Source: Bacilli bacterium
GTDB taxonomy: Bacteria > Bacillota_I > Bacilli_A > RF39 > UBA660
Assembly: GCA_017433415.1 (NCBI GenBank)
Contig: JAFRHI010000023.1
Coordinates: 16,520 to 80,519, forward strand
Direction of reading: 5' to 3'
DNA length: 64,000 nt
Part shown: positions 17,876 to 26,776 of the stretch, in pieces
Numbering within the stretch: position 1 is the first letter of the stretch
Layout: each line of letters begins with the position of its first letter
Notes under the pieces: model-generated
Told to the model about the DNA's origin: nothing
The model's input: only the letters and a program-made list of their open reading frames with translations
Databases searched by the model: none
Made by a program: the position numbers and the translations under genes

Positions 17876-19662
17876 GTACAAGTATAAGAGGGCAGTTAGC
17901 TCCTAAAGGATTACATTTTTCACATAGTGATTTTATTATAAGTGATAAATATGCAACTATTCTTACAGTTGTATCTTATCCTAAATATATTTCGCCAGGA
18001 TATTTATCAAGTTTAACTAATATGTCTGGTATTAAGGTTGTTGCTAAACATATACCTGTACCATTTGATGAAATGCGTAAAATGTTAAATAGACAAGTTG
18101 CTGATTTAAAAGAAAAATATCAAAATGAGAGAGATCAGACTGTACGTGAAAGAATAAGACAGGATGCCGAGAGTTTGGAATATTTTACTTCAATGTTAGC
18201 TGGTAGTCAGGCACGTATTTTTGATTTTCAAATGCATATTATGATTTCTGCAGATACTAAAGAAGAATTAGAACTTAAAAAGATGAATGTTAAGACATAT
18301 TTAGATGCAATGGAATTAAAGGCAATTTCATTAAGATTTGAACAAGAAAAGGTATTGAAATCAATTCTTCCAATATTTCCAGCACAGGATATTGAACAGA
18401 GAATTGGTACACCGATTCCATCAGTTACGATAGCAGCTATGTATCCATTTATTTTTGATAGTATAAAAGATCCAGGACTTTCAACATTACTTGGTGTTGA
18501 TTTCTCTGGTGGTGTAATATTATTTAATCAATTTTTATATAAAATTCGTAAAGAAAATAATAGAAATAATGCTAACATGATTATTCTTGGTACTTCTGGT
18601 TCTGGTAAGAGTACAGCTGCTAAGTTACTTTTAAGAACGCATATTAGAAATGGTTGTCAAATAGTTATAATTGATCCAGAAGATGAATTTAGAGAATTAA
18701 CTAGAACTTATGGTGGAGATACAGTTGATATTGCTAAAGGTGGGGAATTTGGTCTTATTAATCCACTTGAAATAGTAATAGATGCTGATGATGAGGAAAT
18801 TAAACAGGGACTTGGTTATACTGTTTTAACCCGTACTCTACAATTCTTAAAAGCCTTTATGAAGTATTATGATCCATCAATTGAAGAGGATGTTCTTACA
18901 ATGTTTTCAGAAATAGTTCAAGATACATATAAGCGATTTGGTATTGATTTTACAGCTGATTTTTCTAGATATACATCAGCTGATTATCCTACGTTTAGTG
19001 ATGTGTATGCTACTATAAAGGGACGTTTAATGTCTTTGACTGAGCAAACTAAAGAACGTGATATAATGGAGAGACTTGAGCTTAAAGTTCGTCCAATAGT
19101 TAGAGAATTACGTTTCTATTTTGATGGTCATACAACTATTCGTAAGGGTAGTGACTTTATGGTATTTAATATAAAGGAACTTATGAATAGCGATTCAACT
19201 GTTAAAAATGCATTATTTTTCAATGTTTTAAAATATGCATGGGGATTATGTTTAGATTTTAATAAAGATACTGTTTTAATGGTTGATGAAGCACATGTTT
19301 TGCTTGGTGATAATAATGCTTTAGGAGCTGACTTCTTAGCGCAAGTTCAACGTCGTGCTCGTAAGTATAATACGGGAACGATTATTATTACCCAGCAACC
19401 AAGTGATTTCTCTGATCCAGCTGTTATTACTCAAGGTAAAGCAATATTTGATAATGCTTCATATTATTTGGTTATGGGACTTAAGAAACAAGCTGTTGAA
19501 GATTTATCATTGTTAATTGATTTAAATGAAAGTGAAAAAGAGAGTATTAAAAGATATTCACAAGGGGAAGCTTTGTTCGTCTGTGGAAGCAGGCGTATGA
19601 GAATAAATGTTGCGGTTACTCCTGAGGAATTAGATTCCTTTGGAGATGCTGGAGGATTTTAG
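17872..19662 (+). CDS. virB4: VirB4/TraE-type T4SS ATPase
   Basis: 596 residues. Walker A GTSGSGKS lies at 240-247 and Walker B VLMVDEAH at about 468-475, with the conserved IIDPEDEF, QRRARKYNTG and TQQPSDF segments of the VirB4 family. Upstream of the P-loop is the family N-terminal part, including a charged helix (about 75-105). The ATPase would drive pilin handling and substrate export at the inner membrane. Start overlaps the preceding stop (ATGA). The extreme N-terminal domain that most VirB4 proteins carry is encoded by the preceding gene. Confidence 0.93.
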   Translation: MSTSIRGQLAPKGLHFSHSDFIISDKYATILTVVSYPKYISPGYLSSLTNMSGIKVVAKHIPVPFDEMRKMLNRQVADLKEKYQNERDQTVRERIRQDAESLEYFTSMLAGSQARIFDFQMHIMISADTKEELELKKMNVKTYLDAMELKAISLRFEQEKVLKSILPIFPAQDIEQRIGTPIPSVTIAAMYPFIFDSIKDPGLSTLLGVDFSGGVILFNQFLYKIRKENNRNNANMIILGTSGSGKSTAAKLLLRTHIRNGCQIVIIDPEDEFRELTRTYGGDTVDIAKGGEFGLINPLEIVIDADDEEIKQGLGYTVLTRTLQFLKAFMKYYDPSIEEDVLTMFSEIVQDTYKRFGIDFTADFSRYTSADYPTFSDVYATIKGRLMSLTEQTKERDIMERLELKVRPIVRELRFYFDGHTTIRKGSDFMVFNIKELMNSDSTVKNALFFNVLKYAWGLCLDFNKDTVLMVDEAHVLLGDNNALGADFLAQVQRRARKYNTGTIIITQQPSDFSDPAVITQGKAIFDNASYYLVMGLKKQAVEDLSLLIDLNESEKESIKRYSQGEALFVCGSRRMRINVAVTPEELDSFGDAGGF

Positions 19663-19690
19663 ATAGATATGTAGTTAGGTGGTGATGTCG

Positions 19691-22033
19691 GTGGCAAAAA
19701 TGACGGAAGAAGAAAAACAACGAAATAATCAGAATAATACTAATAATATTCGTAATGCTGCTGATATTGCGGTGGCTGCTGGAGATCCCACAGTTAAAGC
19801 TGTAGGTGCGGGTGTTAAAGCCGCTGATAAACTTACCGGTGGAAAGAGTTCTGAAATGCTTGGTAAAGCGCTTACTGCGGCTAATAGAATTTCTCCTGTG
19901 GGAAGGAAACTTCAAGGAGCTTCTAATAAATTGAATGAGAGTGGCGCTAGCGATATGATGGGACGTATAGCTGCTAAGAAGAATCATATGCCACCTACTA
20001 ATGCTGGTGCTGGTCCAAATGGAAATGTGAGTTCAGGAGGAGGACAGAATAGTTCTCTTCCTTCTTCTAGTGATTCTGATAGTGGTCCAGAGACAGAAAA
20101 AAATCAGGGAATGGAACAAGTCTCAGATAAGTCATCTGGAAAAGAAACTGATAAAAGTGAGGATAAAAAACCAAAACGTCGCTCAATTGTTGATGATTGG
20201 GATGATGAGCAAAAAGCTAAAGATGGTGAAAAAGGTAGTATATTTGGTTCGATTAAAATGCCTGTTGCTTTAAAAGTAGCAATGGTTGCGGGTGCTCCAG
20301 TTTTAATTGTTTTACTTGTTATTTTTATGTTGGTATTTTCTGTAACAGGAGTATTTAGTGAGTATGATGATGCTTTTGGAGTTAATTATGCAAATGGAGA
20401 AGAAACTGGTGGTCTAGAATACGGAACTGTTTCTGAAGACCAGCAAGCATTTTATGATAGGATTAATTCGGTTAAAATGCGATATCAAGCTAATGGTAAA
20501 ACTGTAGATTCATTTAAAATAGTTGCAGTATATCATGTTGTAAATGCTCATAAGAGTAGTGTTGAATATAAAGATATGACTGAAGGTAGAATTGAAGATA
20601 TAGCAGATGCAATGTTTGTTGATAATGCTTATAATGAAGAAGCATTTAAAGAAAATTTGATTAGTAGTGTATTTAGAACTTATATGCCACTTTCTTCTAA
20701 AGCACTTAGAGAACAAATGGCAGATGAAGTTTTTGAATATATTGAAAATTATTATGATTTAATAGGGAGAACTGTCACTGGTGGTTGTGCATCGATAGGT
20801 AGTTGTTCTTATGATATAAAAGGTTTCTATATAAAAGGTAAAGGAAATATCAGCAAAAGCATGCAAATTACTGATTTGTATGTTAGATTAATGCAATGCG
20901 GTTTTGCTAACGGTCATGATTATGGTGGTACTTTTGGTCAACCGTTACCTGGAGAAGAATTAGTTCCTTTTGAAAAATATATTCTTGGTGTTGCATATCA
21001 GGAAATAGGTCCTGATTCACCACCTGAAGCAATCAAAGCACAAATGGTTGCGGCTAGAAGTTATATTTTAGCACGTCATGTTGATATGGGGTCATGGAGA
21101 ACACTAAAGCAAGAAGCTGATGGTAAATGGGTTGTTCAAGTTGCATCTTGTACGCAAGATCAGGTTTATTGTGATCCCGATAAGGGATGCTCATCCCCTG
21201 GTGATGGTCAGTGGTCACAAGTTTATAGTGGTTTGGAACATAAAGTTGGTAATTCTTTTTCTAGGAATCCAATGCCAGAAGATTCGCCACTTAGGACATA
21301 TGCCGCTGAGACCATGGGAGAAATGCTTGTAAATGATCAAGGATATGTTATATATGCAGGGTATGTTGATACAGAACAAAATAAAATGATTAACTTAGCA
21401 CGTCAAGGATTAGATTATAAACAAATACTTATGCAGATTTATAATCAAGGAAGTCGTGATTATGGAGCTAGTCGTTTAGAAAAGGGTAGTTGTAATAATG
21501 GTTCTGGTGGTAATTGTAAATCTGCTGGTGATTATGCTAATTGGAAGCAATATGAAGGTGAATGGGCAGATACTGTTTATCTTGGTACTAGTGGAAAAAC
21601 TATCCATCAAATTGGTTGTTTAGCGACTTCAATTGCGATGTTAGTTGCGAAGAGTGGAGTCCCTGTTAATGTTGATACTCTAAATCCAGGTACATTTGTT
21701 ACATATTTAAATAGTCATGGAGGTTTTTCTGGTGGTAACTTTATTTGGGCATCTGTTACGAGCATAGCACCTAATTTTCATTTTAGTAGTGATATAAGTG
21801 TCGCTGGATTATCAAAACAACAGAAATTGGCTAAATTGAAAGAACTTTTGAGTCAGCCAAATACATATGTAGTTGCTGAAGTTAAAGGAAATACTGGTCA
21901 ACACTGGGTAGCAATAGATTCTGTTAATGGTGACACCATTACTATGATGGATCCTGGTAGTGCTTCAACAGATATGTGGTCAGAATATAATTGGGCAAAT
22001 ACATCACGTTTTGTTACATTCACAGCCGGATAG
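19691..22033 (+). CDS. T4SS-associated wall hydrolase: cytosolic tail, TM, SpoIID domain, C39-like peptidase domain
   Basis: 780 residues from GTG 19691, chosen because AGGTGGTG lies six bases upstream. Residues 1-190 are hydrophilic and probably cytosolic; a membrane helix spans about 194-220. A SpoIID-type lytic transglycosylase domain follows (about 425-600), with PFEKYILGVAYQEIG and AIKAQMVAARSYIL; the putative catalytic Glu is in YQEIG. The last 160 residues look like a papain-fold C39-type peptidase, with Cys in IGCLATS and His in TGQHWVAID followed by MMDPG. Gram-positive T4SSs use VirB1-like two-domain hydrolases to open the wall, but those usually pair a lysozyme-like or SLT domain with NlpC/P60 or CHAP. 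Position directly after virB4 is the expected one. Confidence 0.85.
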   Translation: MAKMTEEEKQRNNQNNTNNIRNAADIAVAAGDPTVKAVGAGVKAADKLTGGKSSEMLGKALTAANRISPVGRKLQGASNKLNESGASDMMGRIAAKKNHMPPTNAGAGPNGNVSSGGGQNSSLPSSSDSDSGPETEKNQGMEQVSDKSSGKETDKSEDKKPKRRSIVDDWDDEQKAKDGEKGSIFGSIKMPVALKVAMVAGAPVLIVLLVIFMLVFSVTGVFSEYDDAFGVNYANGEETGGLEYGTVSEDQQAFYDRINSVKMRYQANGKTVDSFKIVAVYHVVNAHKSSVEYKDMTEGRIEDIADAMFVDNAYNEEAFKENLISSVFRTYMPLSSKALREQMADEVFEYIENYYDLIGRTVTGGCASIGSCSYDIKGFYIKGKGNISKSMQITDLYVRLMQCGFANGHDYGGTFGQPLPGEELVPFEKYILGVAYQEIGPDSPPEAIKAQMVAARSYILARHVDMGSWRTLKQEADGKWVVQVASCTQDQVYCDPDKGCSSPGDGQWSQVYSGLEHKVGNSFSRNPMPEDSPLRTYAAETMGEMLVNDQGYVIYAGYVDTEQNKMINLARQGLDYKQILMQIYNQGSRDYGASRLEKGSCNNGSGGNCKSAGDYANWKQYEGEWADTVYLGTSGKTIHQIGCLATSIAMLVAKSGVPVNVDTLNPGTFVTYLNSHGGFSGGNFIWASVTSIAPNFHFSSDISVAGLSKQQKLAKLKELLSQPNTYVVAEVKGNTGQHWVAIDSVNGDTITMMDPGSASTDMWSEYNWANTSRFVTFTAG

Positions 22034-22043
22034 GAGAGATATA

Positions 22044-22823
22044 ATGCAAAATAAAAGAGTATATGTTGCAATATTAGTTTTTATACTTGCTTTTGGTTTA
22101 TTAATGTTCTTGGCTTTGGGTCTTGATAACATCAAAAAAAATAATCGTGATACTATATTGATTGTCGGTAATAATACAGTGTGGACTTATAATAAACAAC
22201 ATTGGAGAAATATTAATTCTTTATCGGGAATTGAGAATTTAAATTGGGAAGAGTTTACAGTATTTGATAATAGTGAAAAGTTAGGTAATTATTATTTATG
22301 GTATAGTGATAAGTGGTATCTTTTTGATAAAAAAAAGAATGCTGTTAATTTTGATGGTAATTTACTAGCATATAGAGCAAATTATGATATTGATGTTTTG
22401 CATTTTGAAGAAAAAGAAATTACTGATGATACATATGTTAAATATGTATTAGAAGAAAATAATTTAGATATAGAAAGTCAATTTACTGCTAAATATAAAG
22501 TTGATTTGGATATAGATAAAGATGATCAAGATGAAGAGTTTTATTTGATATCTAATGCATTTCCGATGGATTTTGATCCAGAAAAAATATTTTCTATTGT
22601 TTTTATGATAAAAGATGATTATATATATTATTTATATAATGATATAAGTAATAACACTTCTTTTAATGGATGTAAACCATATTTTAAAGCGGTTTTGGAT
22701 GCTGATGATGATGATGTTTATGAAATTGTAGTTAGTTGTGCACAATATAGTAATTCTAATGAGATAGATATGCTTTATAAATATGAAGAAGATGCTTTTA
22801 AAATTGTTATTTCTAATCAATAA
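22044..22823 (+). CDS. Membrane-anchored protein of unknown function in T4SS-like locus
   Basis: 259 residues with one N-terminal membrane helix (about residues 7-27) and an outside domain rich in Asp, Tyr and Asn. ATG 22044 is chosen for the GGAGAG just upstream. The domain has repeated beta strands with acidic loops (DLDIDKDDQDEE, LDADDDDVYEIV), reminiscent of calcium-binding VCBS/EF-hand-like loops, but no family is recognisable. It lies between the wall hydrolase and the coupling protein, so a channel accessory protein at the outer membrane face is possible. Confidence 0.7.
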   Translation: MQNKRVYVAILVFILAFGLLMFLALGLDNIKKNNRDTILIVGNNTVWTYNKQHWRNINSLSGIENLNWEEFTVFDNSEKLGNYYLWYSDKWYLFDKKKNAVNFDGNLLAYRANYDIDVLHFEEKEITDDTYVKYVLEENNLDIESQFTAKYKVDLDIDKDDQDEEFYLISNAFPMDFDPEKIFSIVFMIKDDYIYYLYNDISNNTSFNGCKPYFKAVLDADDDDVYEIVVSCAQYSNSNEIDMLYKYEEDAFKIVISNQ

Positions 22824-22826
22824 TTA

Positions 22827-22855
22827 ATGACAGTTTTTAAAAGTTAAGTTATAAT
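22827..22855 (+). promoter_or_regulatory. Sigma-A promoter before virD4
   Basis: ATGACA (22827-22832) and a perfect TATAAT (22850-22855) are 17 bp apart, 24 bp upstream of the coupling protein ATG. It would allow the coupling protein to be expressed apart from the channel genes. Confidence 0.7.
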
Positions 22856-22878
22856 ATAGAGAGAAAGGAAGTAGTGGT

Positions 22879-25164
22879 ATGAAATTTAATTTTAGAGCCG
22901 ATCCAGAAGATTTTTTGATTTTTGTATTATTTGCAATATTTTTATTATATATAGTGGCACTTGCTGTTGCAAATGTTGGTACTTTTACGACAGAAGGGCA
23001 TTTATCTGGATTGAATCCTTTTCCGGCTTTTTCACCAAGGTTTATAGGATCAACAATTATTTTTTATATTGTGGCTTTATTAGGTTTGTTTGCTAGCGTT
23101 AGTTCAATGTTTTTTGATCGTGAAAAAGGAATTGGTTTAACAATTGATAAAAAAGATAAAGGATATTCTAGATGGGCAAAAGATAAAGAAATAAAAGAAG
23201 AATTAGAATGCGTTCAATTGAATGCTAAAAATTCTAAAGCTGCTGGAATTCCATTAATTATAAATGAAAAAGAGATGTGGGTTGATAATGGCGAATACCA
23301 CTCTTTAGTAATTGGTGCTACCGGTTCTGGTAAAACCCAGGGATTAATTTTACCAATGGTTCATTCCCTATCAAAAGCAAAAGAGTCAATGATTATCACT
23401 GACCCTAAGGGTGAGATATATGAAGAAACAAGTAATATGCTTCGTTCTCGTGGTTATCAAATATTACTTTTAAATTTCCGTGATCCACAAAATGGTAATG
23501 CTTGGAATCCAATGTCTTTACCATATCAAATGTATAAGAGCGGAAATCAAGATAAAGCAATAGAGCTTCTAGATGACTTAGCTTTAAATATCTTATATGA
23601 TGACACAAATAAGAATGCAGATCCATTCTGGGAGAAGACTTCAGCAGATTATTTTTCAGGAGTTGCATTAGGTTTATTTGAAGATGCTAAAGAGGAAGAA
23701 ATTAACATTAATAGTATTTCTCTTGCTACTACAGTTGGTGAAGAAAAATTTGGTGGTTCAACTTATATTAAAGAATACTTTGCTGGAAAAGACCCTGCTA
23801 GTGCTGCTGCTGTTAATGCTTCAAGTACTATTATGGCTCCTAATGAAACAAAAGGAAGTATTTTATCAGTATTTAAGCAAAAGGTTAAACTTTTTGCTTC
23901 ACGTGAAAATTTATCTGAAATGTTATCACATAGTGATATTGATTTAGAGTCTATAGGAGAAAAACCAACAGCAGTATTTATTGTAATTCAAGATGAAAAG
24001 AAAACATACCATTCACTTGTTACAATTCTATTAAAGCAAATTTATGAAACATTGATTTCAACAGCACAAAAACATGGAGGAAAGCTTCCTGTAAGAACTA
24101 ATTTTTTGTTGGATGAATTTGCAAATATGCCACCATTAAAAGATGTAACTACTATGATTACTGCAGCACGTTCTCGTAGAATTCGCTTTACAATGATTAT
24201 TCAAAACTTTGCTCAGTTAGATGATGTATATGGTAAAGAAGATGCTGAAACAATCCGTGGTAACTGTGGAAACATTATTTACTTAATCACAACTGAATTA
24301 AAAGCACTGGAAGAAATATCTAAGATGTGTGGTGAAGAAAAATCTAAGCAAGATGAGAAAACTTCATCAACACCATTAGTTACTGTTTCTGATTTACAAC
24401 GAATGAAACAATATGAGGTGGTTATATTACGATTAAGGAAACAACCATTTAAAACAAAACTTATTCCTAATCATAAGATTAATTGGGGAGCTAAATACCC
24501 TCCTGCCAAATATCCAGTTAGAAAGAAAGTCCCTGTTCATACGTTTGATATAAAAGAATTTGTAAAATCTGAAAAGAAGAAAAAGTTATTAGAGATGATG
24601 AATTCTACTGACAATAATGATACTAAAATGGATATTCCTTTTGGAGGTGGAATGATGCCTGGTGCTTTTGGTGGGATAGAAACACATTCTAGAAGGGATG
24701 ATTCTATTCCTGCAATACCAGATTTCTTGGTTCGAAAGGACAAAAAAGATGCTCCTACTAATGAGCCAGCTAATTCTCCATTTAATGGTGTGCCTGATTT
24801 TGAAACATTCAAAAAATCTATGGATGAAGAAATTGATAAACAACCAAAGAGTAGAAAGACACCTAAGGAAGAAACTTCAGCTGCAAATGATGAATTTGGT
24901 TTTGATCTTGATGAGCTAGTTAAAAAGATTGATGCTAAAATTGCAGAATTAGAAGCAGATGAAAAGAGAGAAAAGGAAGAACAGGAAAGAATCCAAAAAG
25001 AACAACAAGAAAAAGAAAAGAAGGAGAAACCTTCTAGTATTGAAGAGGTTCTTGTTGAAAAAGAAGTTCCTAAAACTGAACCAGTTGTTTCTAATAAACC
25101 AGCTATTGATTTAGATGATGATGACGATGATGATGATTTCTTTGATGATTTTTTTGATAATTAG
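22879..25164 (+). CDS. virD4: VirD4/TraG-type coupling ATPase
   Basis: 761 residues. Two N-terminal membrane segments (about 12-32 and 55-78) are followed by a TraG/VirD4 ATPase domain with Walker A GATGSGKT at 146-153, TDPKGE, and Walker B FLLDEFANMPP at about 409-418. This family recruits substrates to the secretion channel and is a marker of substrate-exporting T4SSs. After the ATPase domain (ending near 565) comes a 190-residue tail: charged, with a coiled-coil-like KEEQERIQKEQQEKEKK and an Asp run at the very end. The long acidic tail is unusual and could bind a substrate or a partner. Ribosome binding site GAAAGGA. Confidence 0.93.
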   Translation: MKFNFRADPEDFLIFVLFAIFLLYIVALAVANVGTFTTEGHLSGLNPFPAFSPRFIGSTIIFYIVALLGLFASVSSMFFDREKGIGLTIDKKDKGYSRWAKDKEIKEELECVQLNAKNSKAAGIPLIINEKEMWVDNGEYHSLVIGATGSGKTQGLILPMVHSLSKAKESMIITDPKGEIYEETSNMLRSRGYQILLLNFRDPQNGNAWNPMSLPYQMYKSGNQDKAIELLDDLALNILYDDTNKNADPFWEKTSADYFSGVALGLFEDAKEEEININSISLATTVGEEKFGGSTYIKEYFAGKDPASAAAVNASSTIMAPNETKGSILSVFKQKVKLFASRENLSEMLSHSDIDLESIGEKPTAVFIVIQDEKKTYHSLVTILLKQIYETLISTAQKHGGKLPVRTNFLLDEFANMPPLKDVTTMITAARSRRIRFTMIIQNFAQLDDVYGKEDAETIRGNCGNIIYLITTELKALEEISKMCGEEKSKQDEKTSSTPLVTVSDLQRMKQYEVVILRLRKQPFKTKLIPNHKINWGAKYPPAKYPVRKKVPVHTFDIKEFVKSEKKKKLLEMMNSTDNNDTKMDIPFGGGMMPGAFGGIETHSRRDDSIPAIPDFLVRKDKKDAPTNEPANSPFNGVPDFETFKKSMDEEIDKQPKSRKTPKEETSAANDEFGFDLDELVKKIDAKIAELEADEKREKEEQERIQKEQQEKEKKEKPSSIEEVLVEKEVPKTEPVVSNKPAIDLDDDDDDDDFFDDFFDN

Positions 25165-25176
25165 GAGGTGTTAAAG

Positions 25177-26406
25177 ATGACAAATTTTAATATAGTAAAA
25201 AAACCAGATAAAAAAGATAAGGTTGAAGTAGAAATTGATGAAGATGATGAAATAGAAGAAGTTGAAGTTAATGTAAAAGAGCATTCTGATAATGATGATG
25301 TGAAAAAGAAAATGATTAGATTTATGTTAATTGTAGTCTGCGCTATTATAGTTATTTTATTAATTTTATATTTAGTTTCTTTAACATCAAAAAAGACTTA
25401 TGAATATAAAGATTTGGAACAAGTTCTTACTGATGCTGCAAAATCATATTTTGTTGATTATCCTGAGAATTTGCCTGCCTCTGATGGTGATATAGTAGAA
25501 ATTGATTCTAGTAATTTAGTTGCTGCTGGTAAAATGCAAGATTTATCTACTTATAAAACAAAAGATGGTGCTGCTTGTAGTGGAACAGTGCAAGTTACTA
25601 AAGCAGGAAGTGAATATTTATATACTCCATATTTGAATTGTGGTGATAATTATTCAACTGTTGAATTATATAAGAAAATAATTTCTGATGAAAATATTGT
25701 TACTGATGGATATGGTTTGTATTCTAGTAATGGTTCATATGTTTTCCGTGGTGAAATTGTTAATAATTATTTAATGCTTGATAATGGTATGTGGAGAATT
25801 GTTAAAGTTACTCCTGATAATAATGTTGTTTTGATTAGTGATATGGGCTCTTTATATGCAAAATCTTGGGATAATAGATATAATCAAGATAGATTATATG
25901 ATGCTGGAATCAATCAATATAGTGCTAGTAGGGTTAAAGAATTTTTGGATAAGATTTATACAAATCCTAATGAAGCAGATGGGGAGAATCTTTTATCTGA
26001 TAAAGATAAAACAAAGCTTATAGCGTATAACTTATGTGTTGGTAAGAGAGCAGAAAACAGTGAATCTCGTGATAATTCTTTGGAATGTGCTACTACTTTT
26101 GATAGTCAAAAGATGGGATTGTTGACACTTTCAGATTATTTAATGGCTAGTGTTGATCCTAACTGTAAATCTGCTATGACTAAGTCATGTAAAAATTATA
26201 ATTATTTATCAAGTAAGTTTGAGTGGTGGCTATTGACTGCTAATAGTGAAGATTCTTCCACTGTATTTAGAGTAGGAAGTAATGGAATAGTGGCATTGGA
26301 AAATGCTAGTGCTTCTTGTATTGTAAGACCAGTCATATATTTAAATAATAGTGTTTTATATAAATCTGGTTCTGGTACTGAAGAAGATCCATATTTAATT
26401 AGATAG
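25177..26406 (+). CDS. Membrane-anchored protein with pilin-like ectodomain and one DUF6273-like domain
   Basis: 409 residues. ATG 25177 follows a full AGGAGGTG that overlaps the virD4 stop; a GTG at 25168 in frame lies inside that site. An acidic cytosolic stretch (about 1-45) and a membrane helix (about 45-70) are followed by a domain (about 77-165) like that of the protein at 1089 and the prepilin at 35308 (AAKSYF, LPASDG, VQVTK, YTPYLNCG). A single DUF6273-like module follows (MWRIVKV ... RPVIYL ... GSGTEEDPYLIR). Proteins of this type therefore stand near both ends of the locus, which suggests that they are part of the machine or its surface display. The gene ends at a strong terminator. 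Confidence 0.7.
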   Translation: MTNFNIVKKPDKKDKVEVEIDEDDEIEEVEVNVKEHSDNDDVKKKMIRFMLIVVCAIIVILLILYLVSLTSKKTYEYKDLEQVLTDAAKSYFVDYPENLPASDGDIVEIDSSNLVAAGKMQDLSTYKTKDGAACSGTVQVTKAGSEYLYTPYLNCGDNYSTVELYKKIISDENIVTDGYGLYSSNGSYVFRGEIVNNYLMLDNGMWRIVKVTPDNNVVLISDMGSLYAKSWDNRYNQDRLYDAGINQYSASRVKEFLDKIYTNPNEADGENLLSDKDKTKLIAYNLCVGKRAENSESRDNSLECATTFDSQKMGLLTLSDYLMASVDPNCKSAMTKSCKNYNYLSSKFEWWLLTANSEDSSTVFRVGSNGIVALENASASCIVRPVIYLNNSVLYKSGSGTEEDPYLIR

Positions 26407-26437
26407 GAATCTATTATGACAATAGATTCTTTTTTTT
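26407..26437 (+). terminator. Intrinsic terminator closing the Tad/T4SS-like locus
   Basis: Perfect 9 bp stem (GAATCTATT with AATAGATTC), loop ATGAC, then eight T. It starts right after the stop codon at 26406. Confidence 0.9.
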
Positions 26438-26461
26438 CATTTAATATTAAGGGGTGGTAAT

Positions 26462-26740
26462 GTGCAAATATCAATAAATGATTTATTAAATTTAAAAAAT
26501 ATTAATATAATTGATATTAGAGATAGAGTTAAATATAATTTAGGACATATACCCGGTTCTATTAATATTTCTTATTATGAGTTGTTAAATAATACTAGTA
26601 AATACTTGGATAAGGATAAGACATATTATTTATATTGTGATTTTGGTAATACTAGTAGAGTAATTGTAAGTAGACTAAATAGTAATGGTTATAAGACTAT
26701 TAGTATTAGTGGTGGTTATAATAATTACTTGTTAAGATAA
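26462..26740 (+). CDS. Rhodanese-domain protein, single domain
   Basis: 92 residues, GTG start with AAGGGGTGG upstream. The rhodanese fold is evident: IIDIRDRVKYNLGHIPGSINI, then YLYCDFGNTSR with the active-site Cys59 in a six-residue loop closed by Arg, then SGGYNNYL. Small rhodaneses carry persulfide sulfur between donor and acceptor proteins. It stands alone between terminator and the DedA-like gene. The pathway is unknown; a cysteine desulfurase is encoded elsewhere in this window. Confidence 0.85.
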   Translation: MQISINDLLNLKNINIIDIRDRVKYNLGHIPGSINISYYELLNNTSKYLDKDKTYYLYCDFGNTSRVIVSRLNSNGYKTISISGGYNNYLLR

Positions 26741-26757
26741 TAAAATTATAATATAAT
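26729..26757 (+). promoter_or_regulatory. Promoter before DedA/TVP38-like gene
   Basis: TTGTTA (26729-26734) and TATAAT (26752-26757) are 17 bp apart; the -35 lies in the end of the rhodanese gene. A second overlapping TATAAT is at 26747. Confidence 0.55.
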
Positions 26758-26776
26758 TTATTAAGAAGGTGATAAG

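Noticed and set aside
1..26437. Integrative conjugative element
   Set aside because: No relaxase, integrase, recombination sites or cargo genes were seen, and base composition is the same as in flanking housekeeping genes.
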